A DNA stretch of 64,000 bases, taken from the NCBI RefSeq assembly GCF_001277215.2, contig NZ_CP013940.1:1798001-1862000 (forward strand), given 5' to 3'. Below, piece by piece: positions 27,735 to 39,491 of the stretch. Source of the DNA: Cronobacter malonaticus LMG 23826. GTDB lineage: Bacteria; Pseudomonadota; Gammaproteobacteria; Enterobacterales; Enterobacteriaceae. Every line of letters starts with the position of its first letter. Within the stretch, counting starts at the first letter, position 1. The translations under genes were made by a program, and so were the position numbers. The notes under the pieces were generated by a model that had not been told where the DNA came from, did no database searches, and saw only the letters and a list, made by a program, of their open reading frames with translations.

Positions 27735-28325
27735 CTAATAATCGATACCGATCTGCGCTTTTATGCCTGCATCAAACGCGTGTTTTACCGGGCGCAGCTC
27801 ACTCACCGTATCGGCATACTCCAGAATATCGCGGTGGCAGCCCCGGCCAGTGATAATCACAGTCTGGTGCGCCGGACGCTCACGCAGCGCCGTCAGTACT
27901 TCTTCCAGCGCCAGATAATCGTAAGCCACCATATAAGTCAGTTCATCCAGCACCACGAGATCGAGCGAGGCGTCCGCCAGCATGCGTTTGCCATGCTGCC
28001 ACACGGCCCGGCAGGCCGCGGTATCGCTTTCTCGGTTCTGGGTGTCCCAGGTAAAACCTGTCGCCATGACCTGAAACTCGACGCCATGCGGCTCCAGCAG
28101 ATTGCGCTCGCCGTTCGGCCACTCGCCCTTGATAAACTGTATGACCGCCGCTTTTTTACCGTGGCCGACCGCGCGCGTGACGGTGCCGAAGGCGGCGGTG
28201 GTTTTGCCCTTGCCGTTGCCGGTAAAAACGATAACGATGCCGCGCTCATCCTGGGCGGCCGCGACGCGCGCTTCGACTTTCTCTTTCACGCGCTGCTGGC
28301 GCTGCTGGTAACGTTCATCGCTCAT
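27735..28325 (-). CDS. btuR: Cob(I)yrinic acid a,c-diamide adenosyltransferase
   Basis: BtuR (CobO/CobA type) transfers the adenosyl group of ATP to the cobalt of corrinoids, making adenosylcobalamin. The 196-aa product has the P-loop at the family's place (VFTGNGKGKTTAAFG, about residues 32-46) and the motifs QFIKGEWPNGER, LVVLDELTYMV and ITGRGCH. It overlaps yciK by four bases on the same strand (start ATG inside the yciK stop region reversed: yciK then btuR), matching the E. coli operon yciK-btuR. Confidence 0.95.
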   Translation of the reverse strand: MSDERYQQRQQRVKEKVEARVAAAQDERGIVIVFTGNGKGKTTAAFGTVTRAVGHGKKAAVIQFIKGEWPNGERNLLEPHGVEFQVMATGFTWDTQNRESDTAACRAVWQHGKRMLADASLDLVVLDELTYMVAYDYLALEEVLTALRERPAHQTVIITGRGCHRDILEYADTVSELRPVKHAFDAGIKAQIGIDY

Positions 28326-29083
28326 TCGGCTATTCCCGGTTTACGTCCTGGCTGGGCGTCAAAGCTAATGCCGGTTTTCCGGCGGCTGTCGTCACCCATC
28401 AGCCACAGGTAGAGCGGCATGAGATCGGCAGGCGTTTTCAGCTTTTCGGGATCTTCCGTCGGGAACGCGCTGGCGCGCATTTTAGTACGTGTGCCGCCAG
28501 GATTGATGCAGTTCACGCGCAGATGCCGGCTTTGATACTCTTCGGCAAGTACCTGCATCATACCTTCGGTGGCGAATTTCGAGACGGCATAAGCACCCCA
28601 GTTGGCCCGCCCCTGACGGCCGACGCTTGAGGTGGTAAACACCAGCGAGCCTGACTCAGATTTCAGCAGCAACGGCAATAGCGCCTGGGTTAGAAAGAAG
28701 GTGACATTCACATTCACCTGCATCACTTCGCTCCAGACAGCCGGGTTTTGCTGGTCCATTGGAACGATGTCGCCGAGCACGCCCGCGTTATGCAGTACGC
28801 CATCGAGGCGAGGCACCTGTTCGCCGATAGCCTCAGCGAGACGCTGGCAGGCGTCGGGCGTCGCGGTGGCGTAATCCAGGGTAAACCAGTGCGCCTGCGC
28901 GAGTCCTTCCTGTTCGATTTCACGGGCAACACCGCGCAGTTTCTCTTCACTGCGGCCAAGCAGCAGGACGTGCGCGCCGTAGCGGGCGTAGGTCAGCGCC
29001 GCCTCGCGGCCAATACCGTCGCTGGCGCCGGTGACAAGAATGATTCGGTTTTGCAGCAAATCGCGTTGGGGTTGATAGTGCAC
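28322..29083 (-). CDS. yciK: YciK, short-chain dehydrogenase/reductase
   Basis: This 253-aa oxidoreductase has the NADP-binding glycine motif (LVTGASDGIGREAAL), the NAG motif (LHNAGVLGDI), and the catalytic Ser and YxxxK (VFTTSSVGRQGRANWGAYAVSKFA). The Rossmann fold is complete. The substrate is not known; in E. coli it is an SDR encoded with btuR. It is the first gene of a two-gene operon with btuR and is divergent from sohB. Confidence 0.93.
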   Translation of the reverse strand: MHYQPQRDLLQNRIILVTGASDGIGREAALTYARYGAHVLLLGRSEEKLRGVAREIEQEGLAQAHWFTLDYATATPDACQRLAEAIGEQVPRLDGVLHNAGVLGDIVPMDQQNPAVWSEVMQVNVNVTFFLTQALLPLLLKSESGSLVFTTSSVGRQGRANWGAYAVSKFATEGMMQVLAEEYQSRHLRVNCINPGGTRTKMRASAFPTEDPEKLKTPADLMPLYLWLMGDDSRRKTGISFDAQPGRKPGIAE

Positions 29084-29341
29084 GGGTCACTCCTTGCAGG
29101 GGCGAAACGGCGCGCCGCAAGGCTTCGCTTCGCATCGGGTAAAAACGCTTTATGCCTTAATCCTTCGCGTATTTCAATCGGGCAGCGGGAGGGTTGTGCC
29201 GTTGCGCCGTCATTTGCAACTGTTTCATCGGTAAAGAAAACTTCAGCGAGAGGTCTCGCACAGTTTCGCTTTGTTACAAGACGCGGGCCCGGTGCTCGGT
29301 TACACTAACGCCCGGGTCATGCCTGAATAAAAGGTGGAGAA

Positions 29342-30391
29342 GTGAATTTACTTGCAGAGTATGGACTGTTTTTAGCCAAAATCGTCACGGTAGTCGTGGC
29401 GATTGCGATTGTCATCGCGCTTATTGCTAACCTGACGCAGCGCAAGAAAGCCCAGCGCGGCGAGCTGCGCGTCACGCGTCTCGGGGAAGAGTATAAAGAA
29501 ATGAAGGAAGAAGTGGCCGCCGCGCTGCTCGATCCACATCAGCACAAGCTGTGGCATAAGAATCAGAAAAAGAAAAACAAGCAGGAAGCGAAAGCCGCGA
29601 AAGCACGTGCTAAACGTGGCGATTCGGCGCCTGCCGGTAAGCCTACGCTCTATGTGCTCGATTTCAAAGGCAGCATCGATGCCCATGAAGTCAGTGCGCT
29701 ACGCGAAGAGGTGACGGCGGTGCTGGCTGTTGCAAAGCCCGCCGATGAGGTTCTGGTGCGTCTGGAAAGCCCAGGTGGTGTGGTGCATGGTTACGGGCTT
29801 GCCGCGTCGCAACTCCAGCGTTTGCGCGAGCGCCAAATCCCGCTGACCATCGCCGTAGATAAAGTCGCCGCCAGCGGCGGGTATATGATGGCCTGTGTGG
29901 CGAATAACATCGTGGCGGCGCCGTTCGCCATCATCGGTTCTATCGGCGTGGTCGCGCAGATCCCGAACTTCAACCGCCTGCTCAAGCGTAACGATATCGA
30001 TATCGAGCTGCATACCGCCGGGCAGTATAAGCGCACGCTGACGCTGCTTGGCGAAAACACTGAAGAAGGGCGCGAGAAGTTCCGCGAAGATCTCAACGAA
30101 ACGCATCATCTCTTCAAAGAATTTGTGCACAGCATGCGTCCTTCGTTGGATATTGAAGCGGTCGCGACTGGCGAGCACTGGTACGGTGTGCAGGCTAAAG
30201 AGAAAGGTCTGGTGGATGAAATCAGCACCAGCGACGATCTCATCATTGCCCGCATGGCAGAGCGTGAGGTTGTCAGTCTGCGCTATATGCAGCGTAAACG
30301 ACTCATGGACCGCTTCACCGGCAGCGCGGCGCGAAGCCTGGATCGCCTGCTGCTGCGCTGGTGGCAGCGCGGGCAGAAACCGCTGCTGTAA
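29342..30391 (+). CDS. sohB: Inner membrane serine peptidase SohB
   Basis: SohB belongs to the signal-peptide-peptidase-A family (S49) and suppresses loss of DegP in E. coli when overproduced. The 349-aa product has an N-terminal membrane helix (ILVAEYG-like start, residues 8-29), a charged linker (KNQKKKNKQEAKAAKARAK), and the protease domain. The likely nucleophile is Ser in KVAASGGYMMAC, and the catalytic Lys is in GQYKRTLTLLG. The start codon is GTG (29342) with AGGTGGAG before it. Here the N-terminus actually reads MNLLAEYGLFLAKIVTV. Confidence 0.94.
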   Translation: MNLLAEYGLFLAKIVTVVVAIAIVIALIANLTQRKKAQRGELRVTRLGEEYKEMKEEVAAALLDPHQHKLWHKNQKKKNKQEAKAAKARAKRGDSAPAGKPTLYVLDFKGSIDAHEVSALREEVTAVLAVAKPADEVLVRLESPGGVVHGYGLAASQLQRLRERQIPLTIAVDKVAASGGYMMACVANNIVAAPFAIIGSIGVVAQIPNFNRLLKRNDIDIELHTAGQYKRTLTLLGENTEEGREKFREDLNETHHLFKEFVHSMRPSLDIEAVATGEHWYGVQAKEKGLVDEISTSDDLIIARMAEREVVSLRYMQRKRLMDRFTGSAARSLDRLLLRWWQRGQKPLL

Positions 30392-30397
30392 GGCAAA

Positions 30398-30430
30398 TAA
30401 AAAAGCGAGGCGTTAAACCTCGCTTTTTTT
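30398..30430. terminator. Bidirectional terminator between sohB and yciN
   Basis: A stem AAGCGAGG / CCTCGCTT with a CGTTAAA loop has A- and T-runs on its two sides. It ends sohB on the plus strand and yciN on the minus strand. Confidence 0.9.
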
Positions 30431-30470
30431 CTGGCTAACCGGTAATGGCGTGTTCACGCGGTGGAAGCGC

Positions 30471-30722
30471 TCAGGGCAGCAGGTGATATTTTTCGGAAAG
30501 CTGATGGGCCAGGTATTTAAACATATTAAATACCGCTGTGGTTTTTGCCGTGGGTAAGCCTTGCTCGTCCATAAAATATTCGCCGCGAAAGACGAGTACG
30601 CCATTTTTTTGCTCAACGTCGGTGGCCACCATGCCGGCAATATAGTCTTCATGCTCGCGGATCATTTTATTGGCCTGCTCCAGCAGCGTGGCGCGGTCGA
30701 TAGGCTGAGTTATCTTTTGCAT
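30471..30722 (-). CDS. yciN: YciN family protein
   Basis: The 83-aa product corresponds to E. coli YciN (83 aa), sharing TQPIDR, IREHED and [17 protein letters not shown]. The function is unknown. I chose the ATG at 30722, because AAGGAG lies six bases before it; two codons upstream another ATG would have no room for a ribosome site. It is divergent from topA and converges on sohB, as in E. coli. Confidence 0.92.
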   Translation of the reverse strand: MQKITQPIDRATLLEQANKMIREHEDYIAGMVATDVEQKNGVLVFRGEYFMDEQGLPTAKTTAVFNMFKYLAHQLSEKYHLLP

Positions 30723-31123
30723 AATCATCTCCTTACAAACAGGATGATAGTGTACGTCGCACCAGGTGCCATGGGCAAATTTTCCCTGCGGTTTTCAGGG
30801 CTTTTCAAAAAGGCCCGGTGGTGGCGTTAATCACTTTTGCATGCTAATAAAGTTGCGTAACGAATTTTATCAGGTAGAGTGTGACGCTTTCGCAAATCTG
30901 GCAACAGAATTGCTTGACATTCGACCGAACTTCCGTCGTGCTGTAGCGCATTTGCACGATAAAACCTGACGACTCAGCCACCGGTAGTAGCGTGAACCAC
31001 GCCTGGTGATGGATTAAGGGGTTGATAACCTTTGGGGCGGCCACAATATACGAGGCTTGTCGCCAGTGACGGTGAATCAACGTGCGACGTATTCTGGAAG
31101 AATCAAATCAGGTAAAGGTGAAT
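30723..31123. promoter_or_regulatory. yciN-topA divergent promoter region
   Basis: About 400 bases. E. coli topA has several promoters of different sigma types. Possible elements here are TTGCGT-16-TAGAGT near 30853-30880 and a TTGACA at 30914-30919 whose -10 is poor. I cannot rank them. An in-frame ATG-like start of topA at 31082 lies in the leader. No gene is seen. Confidence 0.35.
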
Positions 31124-33721
31124 ATGGGTAAAGCTCTCGTCATCGTTGAGTCCCCGGCAAAAGCCAAAACGATCAACAAATATCTCGGTAAAGACTACGT
31201 GGTGAAATCCAGCGTCGGTCATATCCGCGATTTGCCGACCAGTGGCTCCGCCCCTAAAAAAAGCGCTGAATCCGCCCCGACGAAACCGGCTAAAAAAGTC
31301 AAAAAAGATGAACGTGGCGCGTTAGTCAACCGCATGGGCGTCGATCCCTGGCACAACTGGGAAGCGCACTATGAAGTGCTGCCCGGCAAAGAAAAAGTGG
31401 TTTCTGAACTGAAGTCGCTGGCTGAAAAAGCTGACCACATCTATCTCGCAACCGACCTTGACCGCGAAGGGGAAGCCATTGCCTGGCACCTGCGGGAAGT
31501 GATCGGTGGTGATGACACGCGTTACAGCCGCGTGGTGTTTAACGAAATTACCAAAAATGCGATTCGCCAGGCGTTTGAAAAGCCGGGTGAGCTGAATATC
31601 GATCGCGTTAACGCCCAGCAGGCGCGCCGCTTTATGGACCGCGTGGTGGGTTATATGGTTTCCCCGCTGCTGTGGAAAAAAATCGCCCGCGGGCTTTCCG
31701 CTGGTCGCGTGCAGTCCGTCGCGGTCCGTCTGGTGGTCGAACGCGAGCGTGAAATCAAAGCGTTTGTACCGGAAGAGTTCTGGGAAGTTGACGCGCTGCT
31801 CTCAACGCCAAAGAGCGATCAACTCAGCGTTCAGGTCACGCATCATAAAGATAAAGCGTTCCGCCCGGTAAACCGCCAGGATACCGAAGCGGCGGTTGCG
31901 CTGCTGAAGGCGGCAAGCTATCAGGTTATCGAGCGTGAAGATAAGCCGACCAGCAGCAAACCGGGCGCGCCTTTTATTACCTCCACGCTCCAGCAGGCGG
32001 CGAGTACGCGCCTGGGCTTTGGCGTGAAGAAAACCATGATGATGGCTCAGCGTCTCTACGAAGCGGGTTACATCACTTATATGCGTACTGACTCCACCAA
32101 CCTGAGCCAGGACGCGGTCAGCATGGTGCGTAACTATATTGGCGAGGAGTTCGGCAAGAAATATTTGCCGGAGAACCCGAACCAGTACGCCAGCAAAGAG
32201 AATTCACAGGAAGCGCACGAAGCGATTCGTCCTTCGGACGTCAGCGTGCTGGCGGAATCGCTGAAGGATATGGAAAACGACGCGCAGAAACTGTATCAGC
32301 TGATCTGGCGTCAGTTTGTCGCCTGTCAGATGACGCCGGCGCAGTACGACTCCACGACGCTGACAGTCGCCGCAGGCGATTTCCGCCTTAAAGCGCGCGG
32401 TCGCATCCTGCGCTTCGACGGCTGGACGAAAGTAATGCCTGCGCTGCGTAAGGGCGATGAAGACCGCACGCTGCCAGCCGTGAATCAGGGCGATAAACTT
32501 TCTCTGGTTGAACTGACGCCTGCGCAGCACTTCACCAAACCGCCTGCGCGCTTTAGCGAAGCGTCACTGGTGAAAGAGCTCGAAAAACGCGGTATCGGCC
32601 GTCCGTCTACCTATGCGTCTATTATCTCGACCATTCAGGATCGCGGCTATGTGCGTGTTGAAAACCGTCGTTTTTATGCCGAGAAAATGGGTGAAATTGT
32701 TACCGATCGCCTGGAAGAGAATTTCCCGGAGCTGATGAATTTCGACTTCACCGCGCAGATGGAAGACTCTCTCGATCAGGTGGCTAACCACGAGGCCGAA
32801 TGGCGCGCGGTGCTGGACACCTTCTTCGACGATTTCTCAAGACAGCTGGATACCGCCGAAAAAGATCCTGAAGAGGGCGGTATGCGCCCGAACCAGATGG
32901 TGCTTACCAGCATTGACTGCCCGACCTGCGGCCGCCCGATGGGCATCCGAACTGCCAGCACGGGCGTATTTCTGGGCTGCTCCGGTTACGCGCTGTCGCC
33001 GAAAGAGCGTTGCAAAACCACTATTAACCTGGTGCCGGAAAACGAAGTGCTGAACGTGCTGGAAGGCGATGACGCGGAAACTAACGCGCTGCGCGCCAAA
33101 CGTCGCTGCCAGAAGTGCGGCACCGCGATGGACAGCTACCTTATCGATCCGAAACGCAAACTGCACGTTTGCGGTAATAATCCTTCCTGCGACGGTTATG
33201 AGGTCGAAGAGGGCGAGTTCCGCATCAAGGGTTATGACGGCCCGGTGGTGGAGTGCGAGAAATGCGGTTCTGAAATGCACCTGAAGATGGGGCGTTTCGG
33301 TAAGTATATGGCCTGCACCAACGACGAGTGTAAAAACACCCGTAAGATCCTGCGTAACGGTGAAGTTGCGCCGCCGAAGGAAGATCCGGTGCCGCTGCCT
33401 GAACTGCCTTGCGAGAAGTCGGATGCTTATTTCGTCCTGCGTGACGGCGCAGCTGGTGTCTTCCTCGCGGCGAATACGTTCCCGAAATCGCGCGAAACCC
33501 GCGCGCCGCTGGTGGAAGAGCTGCAACGCTTCCGTGACCGCCTGCCGGAAAAACTGCGTTATCTGGCGGATGCGCCCGCGCAGGATCCAGATGGCAATCC
33601 GGCCGTGGTTCGCTTCAGCCGTAAAACCAAACAGCAGTATGTGGCGTCGGAAAAAGACGGTAAAGCCACTGGCTGGTCTGCGTTTTACGTTGACGGTAAG
33701 TGGGCGGAAGGCAAAAAGTAA
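31124..33721 (+). CDS. topA: DNA topoisomerase I
   Basis: TopA relaxes negative supercoils by cutting one DNA strand. The product is 865 aa, as in E. coli. The N-terminal Toprim domain has [17 protein letters not shown] and the metal-binding acidic triad ([15 protein letters not shown]). The active-site tyrosine is in [16 protein letters not shown] (Tyr319). Near the C-terminus three tetracysteine zinc motifs follow (CPTCGRP, CQKCGT, CEKCGS). I start at ATG 31124, where [10 protein letters not shown] begins with AGGTG upstream; the frame opens 14 codons earlier. Confidence 0.97.
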   Translation: MGKALVIVESPAKAKTINKYLGKDYVVKSSVGHIRDLPTSGSAPKKSAESAPTKPAKKVKKDERGALVNRMGVDPWHNWEAHYEVLPGKEKVVSELKSLAEKADHIYLATDLDREGEAIAWHLREVIGGDDTRYSRVVFNEITKNAIRQAFEKPGELNIDRVNAQQARRFMDRVVGYMVSPLLWKKIARGLSAGRVQSVAVRLVVEREREIKAFVPEEFWEVDALLSTPKSDQLSVQVTHHKDKAFRPVNRQDTEAAVALLKAASYQVIEREDKPTSSKPGAPFITSTLQQAASTRLGFGVKKTMMMAQRLYEAGYITYMRTDSTNLSQDAVSMVRNYIGEEFGKKYLPENPNQYASKENSQEAHEAIRPSDVSVLAESLKDMENDAQKLYQLIWRQFVACQMTPAQYDSTTLTVAAGDFRLKARGRILRFDGWTKVMPALRKGDEDRTLPAVNQGDKLSLVELTPAQHFTKPPARFSEASLVKELEKRGIGRPSTYASIISTIQDRGYVRVENRRFYAEKMGEIVTDRLEENFPELMNFDFTAQMEDSLDQVANHEAEWRAVLDTFFDDFSRQLDTAEKDPEEGGMRPNQMVLTSIDCPTCGRPMGIRTASTGVFLGCSGYALSPKERCKTTINLVPENEVLNVLEGDDAETNALRAKRRCQKCGTAMDSYLIDPKRKLHVCGNNPSCDGYEVEEGEFRIKGYDGPVVECEKCGSEMHLKMGRFGKYMACTNDECKNTRKILRNGEVAPPKEDPVPLPELPCEKSDAYFVLRDGAAGVFLAANTFPKSRETRAPLVEELQRFRDRLPEKLRYLADAPAQDPDGNPAVVRFSRKTKQQYVASEKDGKATGWSAFYVDGKWAEGKK

Positions 33722-33741
33722 TCTTGCCGCGTGCAAAAACG

Positions 33742-33768
33742 AAGGCCAGCGTAAGCTGGCCTTTTGCG
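33742..33768 (+). terminator. Terminator of topA
   Basis: A 9-bp stem (AAGGCCAGC / GCTGGCCTT) with a GTAA tetraloop and a short T-stretch lies 20 bases after the topA stop. Confidence 0.8.
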
Positions 33769-33799
33769 TTTATAACGACCTTATTATTTTTTTCACTGA

Positions 33800-34882
<1,083 letters not shown>

Positions 34883-35236
34883 TCCCTGCGTGTACCTTTC
34901 CACTGGTGCAAAGGTACGCTGACTTTCCCTTCTTTATTCAAATTAAAAACATAATCATTCGTACTAAGTTAAATTATTCTCGCACTTATCCATACAAAAT
35001 GCATGGATAAGGTGTCGTCTCGTCACGACAAAAGTAGGAAATAATTCTCAGCTACGCAAATTCACAACTTCAATAATTTATTTCACGTCAAAAGATTGAA
35101 TATTTTCTCCAAAAATGATCGTAAAGGTGCTGGATTTTTGGCTGGTTTTTATTTAGGATTTATCTCAACTGATGATTACTTCTGCCAATTGTTTGGTGAC
35201 ACTATGATAAGCAATGTCGATTGTACGAGGTTAGCA
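34883..35236. other. cysB-ymiA intergenic region with hairpin
   Basis: About 350 bases. A hairpin GTACCTTT / AAAGGTAC, extended inward by CAC / GTG, lies at 34892-34917, ten bases after the cysB stop; it lacks a good T-run but probably ends cysB transcription. The rest is AT-rich and would hold the ymiA promoter. The ymiA frame is open back to a TTG at 35096, without similarity to known YmiA there. Confidence 0.45.
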
Positions 35237-35365
35237 ATGCCATCAGAAAGCGACGATTCGCAAAGAGATCCCGATCTTAAGCGTAAAGCGTGGCTGGCGG
35301 TGTTCGGCATCTCAACCCTGTTCTGGATTGGGATTGCGCTTCTGGTGTGGACATTTTGGGGTTAA
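35237..35365 (+). CDS. ymiA: YmiA, small single-pass membrane protein
   Basis: The 42-aa product (SQRDPDLKRKAWLAVF, then ISTLFWIGIALLVWTFWG) matches the E. coli small protein YmiA in position and in sequence (PDLKRKAWLAVF is shared). It has one membrane helix in its C-terminal half. The function is unknown. The start ATG 35237 has CGAGG at good distance; E. coli YmiA may begin four residues earlier. The next small gene starts three bases after its stop, so translation may be coupled. Confidence 0.82.
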   Translation: MPSESDDSQRDPDLKRKAWLAVFGISTLFWIGIALLVWTFWG

Positions 35366-35367
35366 GC

Positions 35368-35544
35368 ATGGCTTTACAACAGCACGCTTTCACTCGCTCA
35401 CCAATATGTCAACCAGATGACAGGCACGAAAACGGTCTAAAAGGGGGTTTTTCGACTCTCCCGACGGGCTGGAAGCTAACAAAAGAGCAACAAGATTTTA
35501 TCGCTTTATTTTCGGAAGAAGATCACAAAAACAATAAACGCTAA
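35368..35544 (+). CDS. yciX: Small protein at the yciX position
   Basis: A 58-aa frame starts two bases after the ymiA stop (TAAGCATG), in the place of E. coli yciX between ymiA and acnA. The product is soluble-looking (MALQQHAFTRSPICQPDDRH, later LPTGWKLTKEQQDFIALFSE) with a basic end. I assign the symbol mainly by position; I cannot recall the E. coli sequence well enough to compare. Function is unknown. GGGG six bases before the ATG is a modest ribosome site, consistent with coupling to ymiA. Confidence 0.6.
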   Translation: MALQQHAFTRSPICQPDDRHENGLKGGFSTLPTGWKLTKEQQDFIALFSEEDHKNNKR

Positions 35545-35694
35545 CTGGCGTAGATAATAAAAAACAAGAATTTAATTTAAGCTAAATTTATCTGTTCTCG
35601 TTGTTAACGCAGCGAGAAAAATTACACACAGCAATCTTTACATTTCTGGCAAGCGCCAGAGCGATCAATGGTTTTAATTATTGGTGTAACAGGT

Positions 35695-35793
35695 ATGAAT
35701 AATCAGCTCACGCTCAAATACTGGTCATGGATTGGCGTATTTACCGTTTCCTCCTTGTTCTGGTGTCAGCTTGTCTGGATGCTTGCTCACTGA
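35695..35793 (+). CDS. ymiC: YmiC, 32-aa membrane peptide
   Basis: This very short frame encodes MNNQLTLKYWSWIGVFTVSS followed by LFWCQLVWMLAH. It matches the small E. coli protein YmiC, which lies just before acnA, in position and pattern (LKYWSW, LFW, VW at the end). One membrane helix is visible. The function is unknown. Its sequence also resembles YmiA two genes upstream (see findings). The ribosome site is poor: AGG lies only one base from ATG. A strong terminator follows. Confidence 0.75.
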   Translation: MNNQLTLKYWSWIGVFTVSSLFWCQLVWMLAH

Positions 35794-35800
35794 TTCCTCT

Positions 35801-35830
35801 GCGCCCGGCTCCCGCCGGGCGTTTTGTTTT
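35801..35830 (+). terminator. Terminator after ymiC
   Basis: A stem GCCCGGC / GCCGGGC with a TCCC loop is followed by GTTTTGTTTT. It lies 8 bases after the ymiC stop and separates the small genes from acnA. Confidence 0.85.
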
Positions 35831-35959
35831 CTCTCCCCGCGTCTCCTCACTTTTAGCGATTTGGGTTGTTATCAAATCGTTACGACATGTTTGTGTTATC
35901 TTTAATACAGACCCTGATAACAATCGGGGCATCGCTATCTCAGGACTGAAGGAGGAGCT

Positions 35960-38635
35960 ATGTCGTCGACCCTACGCGAAGCCAGCAAGGATACATTACA
36001 GGCGCAGGATAAAACCTATCACTACTACAGCCTGCCGAAAGCCGCCCGGGAGTTGGGCGATATCGCGCGGTTACCTAAATCACTGAAAGTTTTACTCGAG
36101 AACCTGCTGCGCTGGCAGGATGGCGAGACCGTCACGCTTGAAGATATTCAGGCGCTGGCGGGCTGGCTTGAACATGCGCATGCCGATCGCGAAATCGCGT
36201 ATCGTCCGGCGCGCGTACTGATGCAGGATTTCACCGGCGTTCCGGCGGTGGTGGATCTCGCGGCTATGCGCGAAGCGGTGAAACGTCTCGGTGGCGACGT
36301 CTCGAAAGTGAACCCACTCTCACCGGTTGATCTGGTCATTGACCACTCTGTGACCGTCGACCATTTCGGCGACGATAACGCGTTTGAAGAGAACGTGCGT
36401 CTGGAGATGGAGCGCAACCATGAGCGTTATGCGTTCCTGCGCTGGGGCCAGCAGGCGTTCAGCCGCTTTAGCGTGGTGCCCCCAGGCACCGGTATTTGCC
36501 ACCAGGTAAATCTTGAATATCTGGGGAAAGCCGTCTGGAGCGAACTCCAGGACGGCGTAATGGTGGCGTACCCTGACACGCTTGTCGGTACAGACTCCCA
36601 CACCACCATGATCAACGGTCTCGGCGTGCTCGGCTGGGGCGTCGGCGGTATCGAAGCGGAAGCGGCGATGCTTGGTCAGCCCGTGTCGATGCTTATCCCG
36701 GATGTCGTCGGTTTTCGTCTTACCGGCAAACTCAGTGAAGGTATCACCGCAACCGACCTGGTACTGACAGTAACCCAGATGCTGCGTAAACATGGCGTGG
36801 TCGGGAAATTCGTTGAATTCTTTGGCGACGGGCTGGATTCGCTGCCGCTGGCAGACCGCGCCACTATCGCCAATATGGCCCCCGAATATGGCGCGACCTG
36901 CGGCTTTTTCCCGATTGATGACGTTACGCTTGGTTATTTACGCCTGAGCGGGCGCAGCGAAGAGCAGGTGGCGCTGGTGGAGGCGTATGCCAAAGCGCAA
37001 GGTATGTGGCGCAACCCTGGCGACGAGCCGGTGTTTACCAGCACGCTGGAGCTGGACATGGGCACCGTTGAAGCCAGTATTGCCGGACCGAAACGTCCGC
37101 AGGACCGTGTGAGCCTTGGCGACGTGCCGAAGGCGTTCGCCGCCAGCACCGAGCTTGAGGTGAACTCGCCGAAAAAAGATCTGCACGCCATTGAATATAC
37201 GCTGAACGGGCATCAGTATGAGCTGCCGGACGGTGCGGTGGTGATTGCTGCTATTACTTCCTGTACCAATACGTCCAACCCGAGCGTGCTGATGGCGGCG
37301 GGCCTGCTCGCCAAAAAAGCCGTCAAGCTTGGGCTTAAGCGCCAGCCGTGGGTGAAAGCGTCGCTGGCTCCCGGCTCTAAAGTCGTCTCCGATTATCTGG
37401 CCCACGCGAAGCTGACGCCGTGGCTCGATGAACTGGGCTTTAACCTGGTCGGATATGGCTGTACCACCTGTATCGGTAACTCAGGGCCATTACCGGAGCC
37501 TATCGAACAGGCGATCAAAAAAGGCGATCTGACCGTCGGCGCGGTGCTTTCCGGCAACCGTAACTTTGAAGGTCGCATTCATCCGCTGGTGAAAACGAAC
37601 TGGCTGGCGTCGCCGCCGCTGGTGGTCGCTTATGCGCTGGCGGGAAACATGAACATCAACCTGTCAACCGATCCGATTGGCCACGATCGTAAAGGCGATC
37701 CGGTTTATCTCAAGGATATCTGGCCCACCGGTCAGGAGATTGCGCAGGCGGTGCAGGAAGTTTCCACCGATATGTTCCGCAAAGAGTACGCGGAAGTTTT
37801 CGAAGGAACCGAAGAGTGGCGTTCCATTCAGGTTCAGGCGTCAGACACCTACGACTGGCAGAACGATTCCACCTATATCCGCCTGTCGCCATTTTTCGAT
37901 GACATGCTTTCGGAGCCTGCGCCGGTACAGGATATCCACGGTGCGCGCATTCTCGCGATGCTGGGCGATTCCGTCACCACCGACCACATTTCGCCAGCGG
38001 GCAGCATTAAGGCGGACAGCCCCGCCGGGCGCTATCTGCAAAGCCACGGCGTGGAGCGCGCAGACTTTAACTCCTATGGCTCACGTCGTGGTAACCATGA
38101 AGTCATGATGCGCGGCACCTTCGCCAATATTCGCATTCGTAACGAAATGGTGCCGGGCGTGGAAGGCGGCATGACGCGTCTTATTCCGGGTAACGAAGTG
38201 ATGTCGATTTATGACGCCGCTATGCGTTATCAGGAGCAGGGCACGCCGCTTGCGGTGATCGCCGGGAAAGAGTACGGCTCCGGCTCCAGCCGCGACTGGG
38301 CGGCCAAAGGCCCGCGTCTGCTTGGTATTCGCGTGGTGATTGCCGAGTCGTTCGAGCGTATTCACCGCTCCAACCTTATCGGCATGGGCATCCTGCCGCT
38401 GGAGTTCCCGCAGGGCGTGACGCGCAAAACGCTGGGCCTGACGGGCGACGAGACGCTGGATATCGGCAATTTACAGTCGCTGACGCCAGGCGCAACCGTG
38501 CCGGTAACGCTCACGCGTGGTGATGGCTCAACCGAAGTTCTGGAATGCCGCTGCCGCATCGATACGGGTAATGAGATGACCTATTACCGTAACGACGGCA
38601 TTCTGCATTACGTGATCCGTAACATGCTGCGCTAA
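35960..38635 (+). CDS. acnA: Aconitate hydratase A
   Basis: AcnA isomerises citrate to isocitrate in the TCA cycle and is the more stress-stable of the two E. coli aconitases. The product is 891 aa, as in E. coli. The three [4Fe-4S] ligands are visible in [12 protein letters not shown] (Cys435) and [12 protein letters not shown] (Cys501, Cys504). The swivelling C-terminal domain has [13 protein letters not shown]. The ATG follows a strong AAGGAGGAG site. In E. coli SoxRS and iron-linked regulators act on its promoter; I did not identify those sites here. Confidence 0.97.
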   Translation: MSSTLREASKDTLQAQDKTYHYYSLPKAARELGDIARLPKSLKVLLENLLRWQDGETVTLEDIQALAGWLEHAHADREIAYRPARVLMQDFTGVPAVVDLAAMREAVKRLGGDVSKVNPLSPVDLVIDHSVTVDHFGDDNAFEENVRLEMERNHERYAFLRWGQQAFSRFSVVPPGTGICHQVNLEYLGKAVWSELQDGVMVAYPDTLVGTDSHTTMINGLGVLGWGVGGIEAEAAMLGQPVSMLIPDVVGFRLTGKLSEGITATDLVLTVTQMLRKHGVVGKFVEFFGDGLDSLPLADRATIANMAPEYGATCGFFPIDDVTLGYLRLSGRSEEQVALVEAYAKAQGMWRNPGDEPVFTSTLELDMGTVEASIAGPKRPQDRVSLGDVPKAFAASTELEVNSPKKDLHAIEYTLNGHQYELPDGAVVIAAITSCTNTSNPSVLMAAGLLAKKAVKLGLKRQPWVKASLAPGSKVVSDYLAHAKLTPWLDELGFNLVGYGCTTCIGNSGPLPEPIEQAIKKGDLTVGAVLSGNRNFEGRIHPLVKTNWLASPPLVVAYALAGNMNINLSTDPIGHDRKGDPVYLKDIWPTGQEIAQAVQEVSTDMFRKEYAEVFEGTEEWRSIQVQASDTYDWQNDSTYIRLSPFFDDMLSEPAPVQDIHGARILAMLGDSVTTDHISPAGSIKADSPAGRYLQSHGVERADFNSYGSRRGNHEVMMRGTFANIRIRNEMVPGVEGGMTRLIPGNEVMSIYDAAMRYQEQGTPLAVIAGKEYGSGSSRDWAAKGPRLLGIRVVIAESFERIHRSNLIGMGILPLEFPQGVTRKTLGLTGDETLDIGNLQSLTPGATVPVTLTRGDGSTEVLECRCRIDTGNEMTYYRNDGILHYVIRNMLR

Positions 38636-38655
38636 GGCGCGGTATGCGGTGCAAC

Positions 38656-38685
38656 AAAAAGGCCTGCGTTTGCAGGCCTTTTTTA
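38656..38685. terminator. Bidirectional terminator between acnA and ribA
   Basis: A stem AAGGCCTGC / GCAGGCCTT with a GTTT loop is flanked by AAA on the left and a T-run on the right. It stops acnA and the convergent ribA. Confidence 0.9.
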
Positions 38686-38698
38686 TAACGCGCTCTGG

Positions 38699-39292
38699 TT
38701 AGTTACCGGAGAGCAGATGCCCCATTTTGGCGGCTTTGGTATCGAGATAATGCTCGTTTTTCGGGTTACGCCCGACAATCAGCGGCACGCGCTCGACGAT
38801 ATTAATTCCCGCTTCGGTCAGGATCTCCACCTTGCGTGGGTTATTGGTCAGCAGGCGCACTTCATCCACGCCCAACAGCTTAAACATATCCGCACACAGG
38901 GTGAAATCGCGCTCATCGGCGGCAAAGCCAAGCTGATGGTTCGCTTCTACGGTGTCGTAGCCCTGATCCTGCAACGCATAGGCGCGGATTTTATTCAGCA
39001 GACCAATGTTACGCCCCTCCTGGCGATGATAGAGGAGCACGCCGCGCCCGGCTTCCGCGATGTGCGACAGCGCCGCTTCCAGCTGGAAGCCGCAGTCGCA
39101 GCGCAGGCTGAACAGCGCGTCGCCGGTCAGGCATTCGGAGTGCACGCGGGCCAGCACCGGCTCCGCGCCGGAAATGTCTCCAAATACCAGGGCTACGTGA
39201 TCCTGTCCGGTTGCCAGTTCTTCAAAACCCACCATCAGGAAATCGCCCCAGGGGGTTGGCAGTTTGGCTTCTGCCACACGTTTAAGCTGCAT
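38699..39292 (-). CDS. ribA: GTP cyclohydrolase II
   Basis: RibA opens GTP to the first pyrimidine of riboflavin synthesis, releasing formate and pyrophosphate. The 197-aa product has the zinc cysteines in [20 protein letters not shown] (Cys54, Cys65, Cys67) and the catalytic stretch [21 protein letters not shown]. coli RibA is 196 aa. The gene is convergent with acnA and divergent from pgpB. Confidence 0.96.
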   Translation of the reverse strand: MQLKRVAEAKLPTPWGDFLMVGFEELATGQDHVALVFGDISGAEPVLARVHSECLTGDALFSLRCDCGFQLEAALSHIAEAGRGVLLYHRQEGRNIGLLNKIRAYALQDQGYDTVEANHQLGFAADERDFTLCADMFKLLGVDEVRLLTNNPRKVEILTEAGINIVERVPLIVGRNPKNEHYLDTKAAKMGHLLSGN

Positions 39293-39491
39293 GTGATTCT
39301 CCGGATATTATAAACGCCCGCAGGCGCCTGCCAGTCTGTTGGCTTTCTGTCGTTACTATCTATTTTGCCACATCCCGACAGGGTTCGCCTCACTCTGTCG
39401 TGCTCTCAATATCAATCGCATCAATAGTTAACTATCCTGCATGGCGCGATTTTCGGTTATTCTTGAAGGACTTCAGGAAAAAGGAGAAAAC

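Noticed and set aside
35096..35236. TTG-started N-terminal extension of ymiA
   Set aside because: No ribosome site and no resemblance to known YmiA; the ATG at 35237 has CGAGG.
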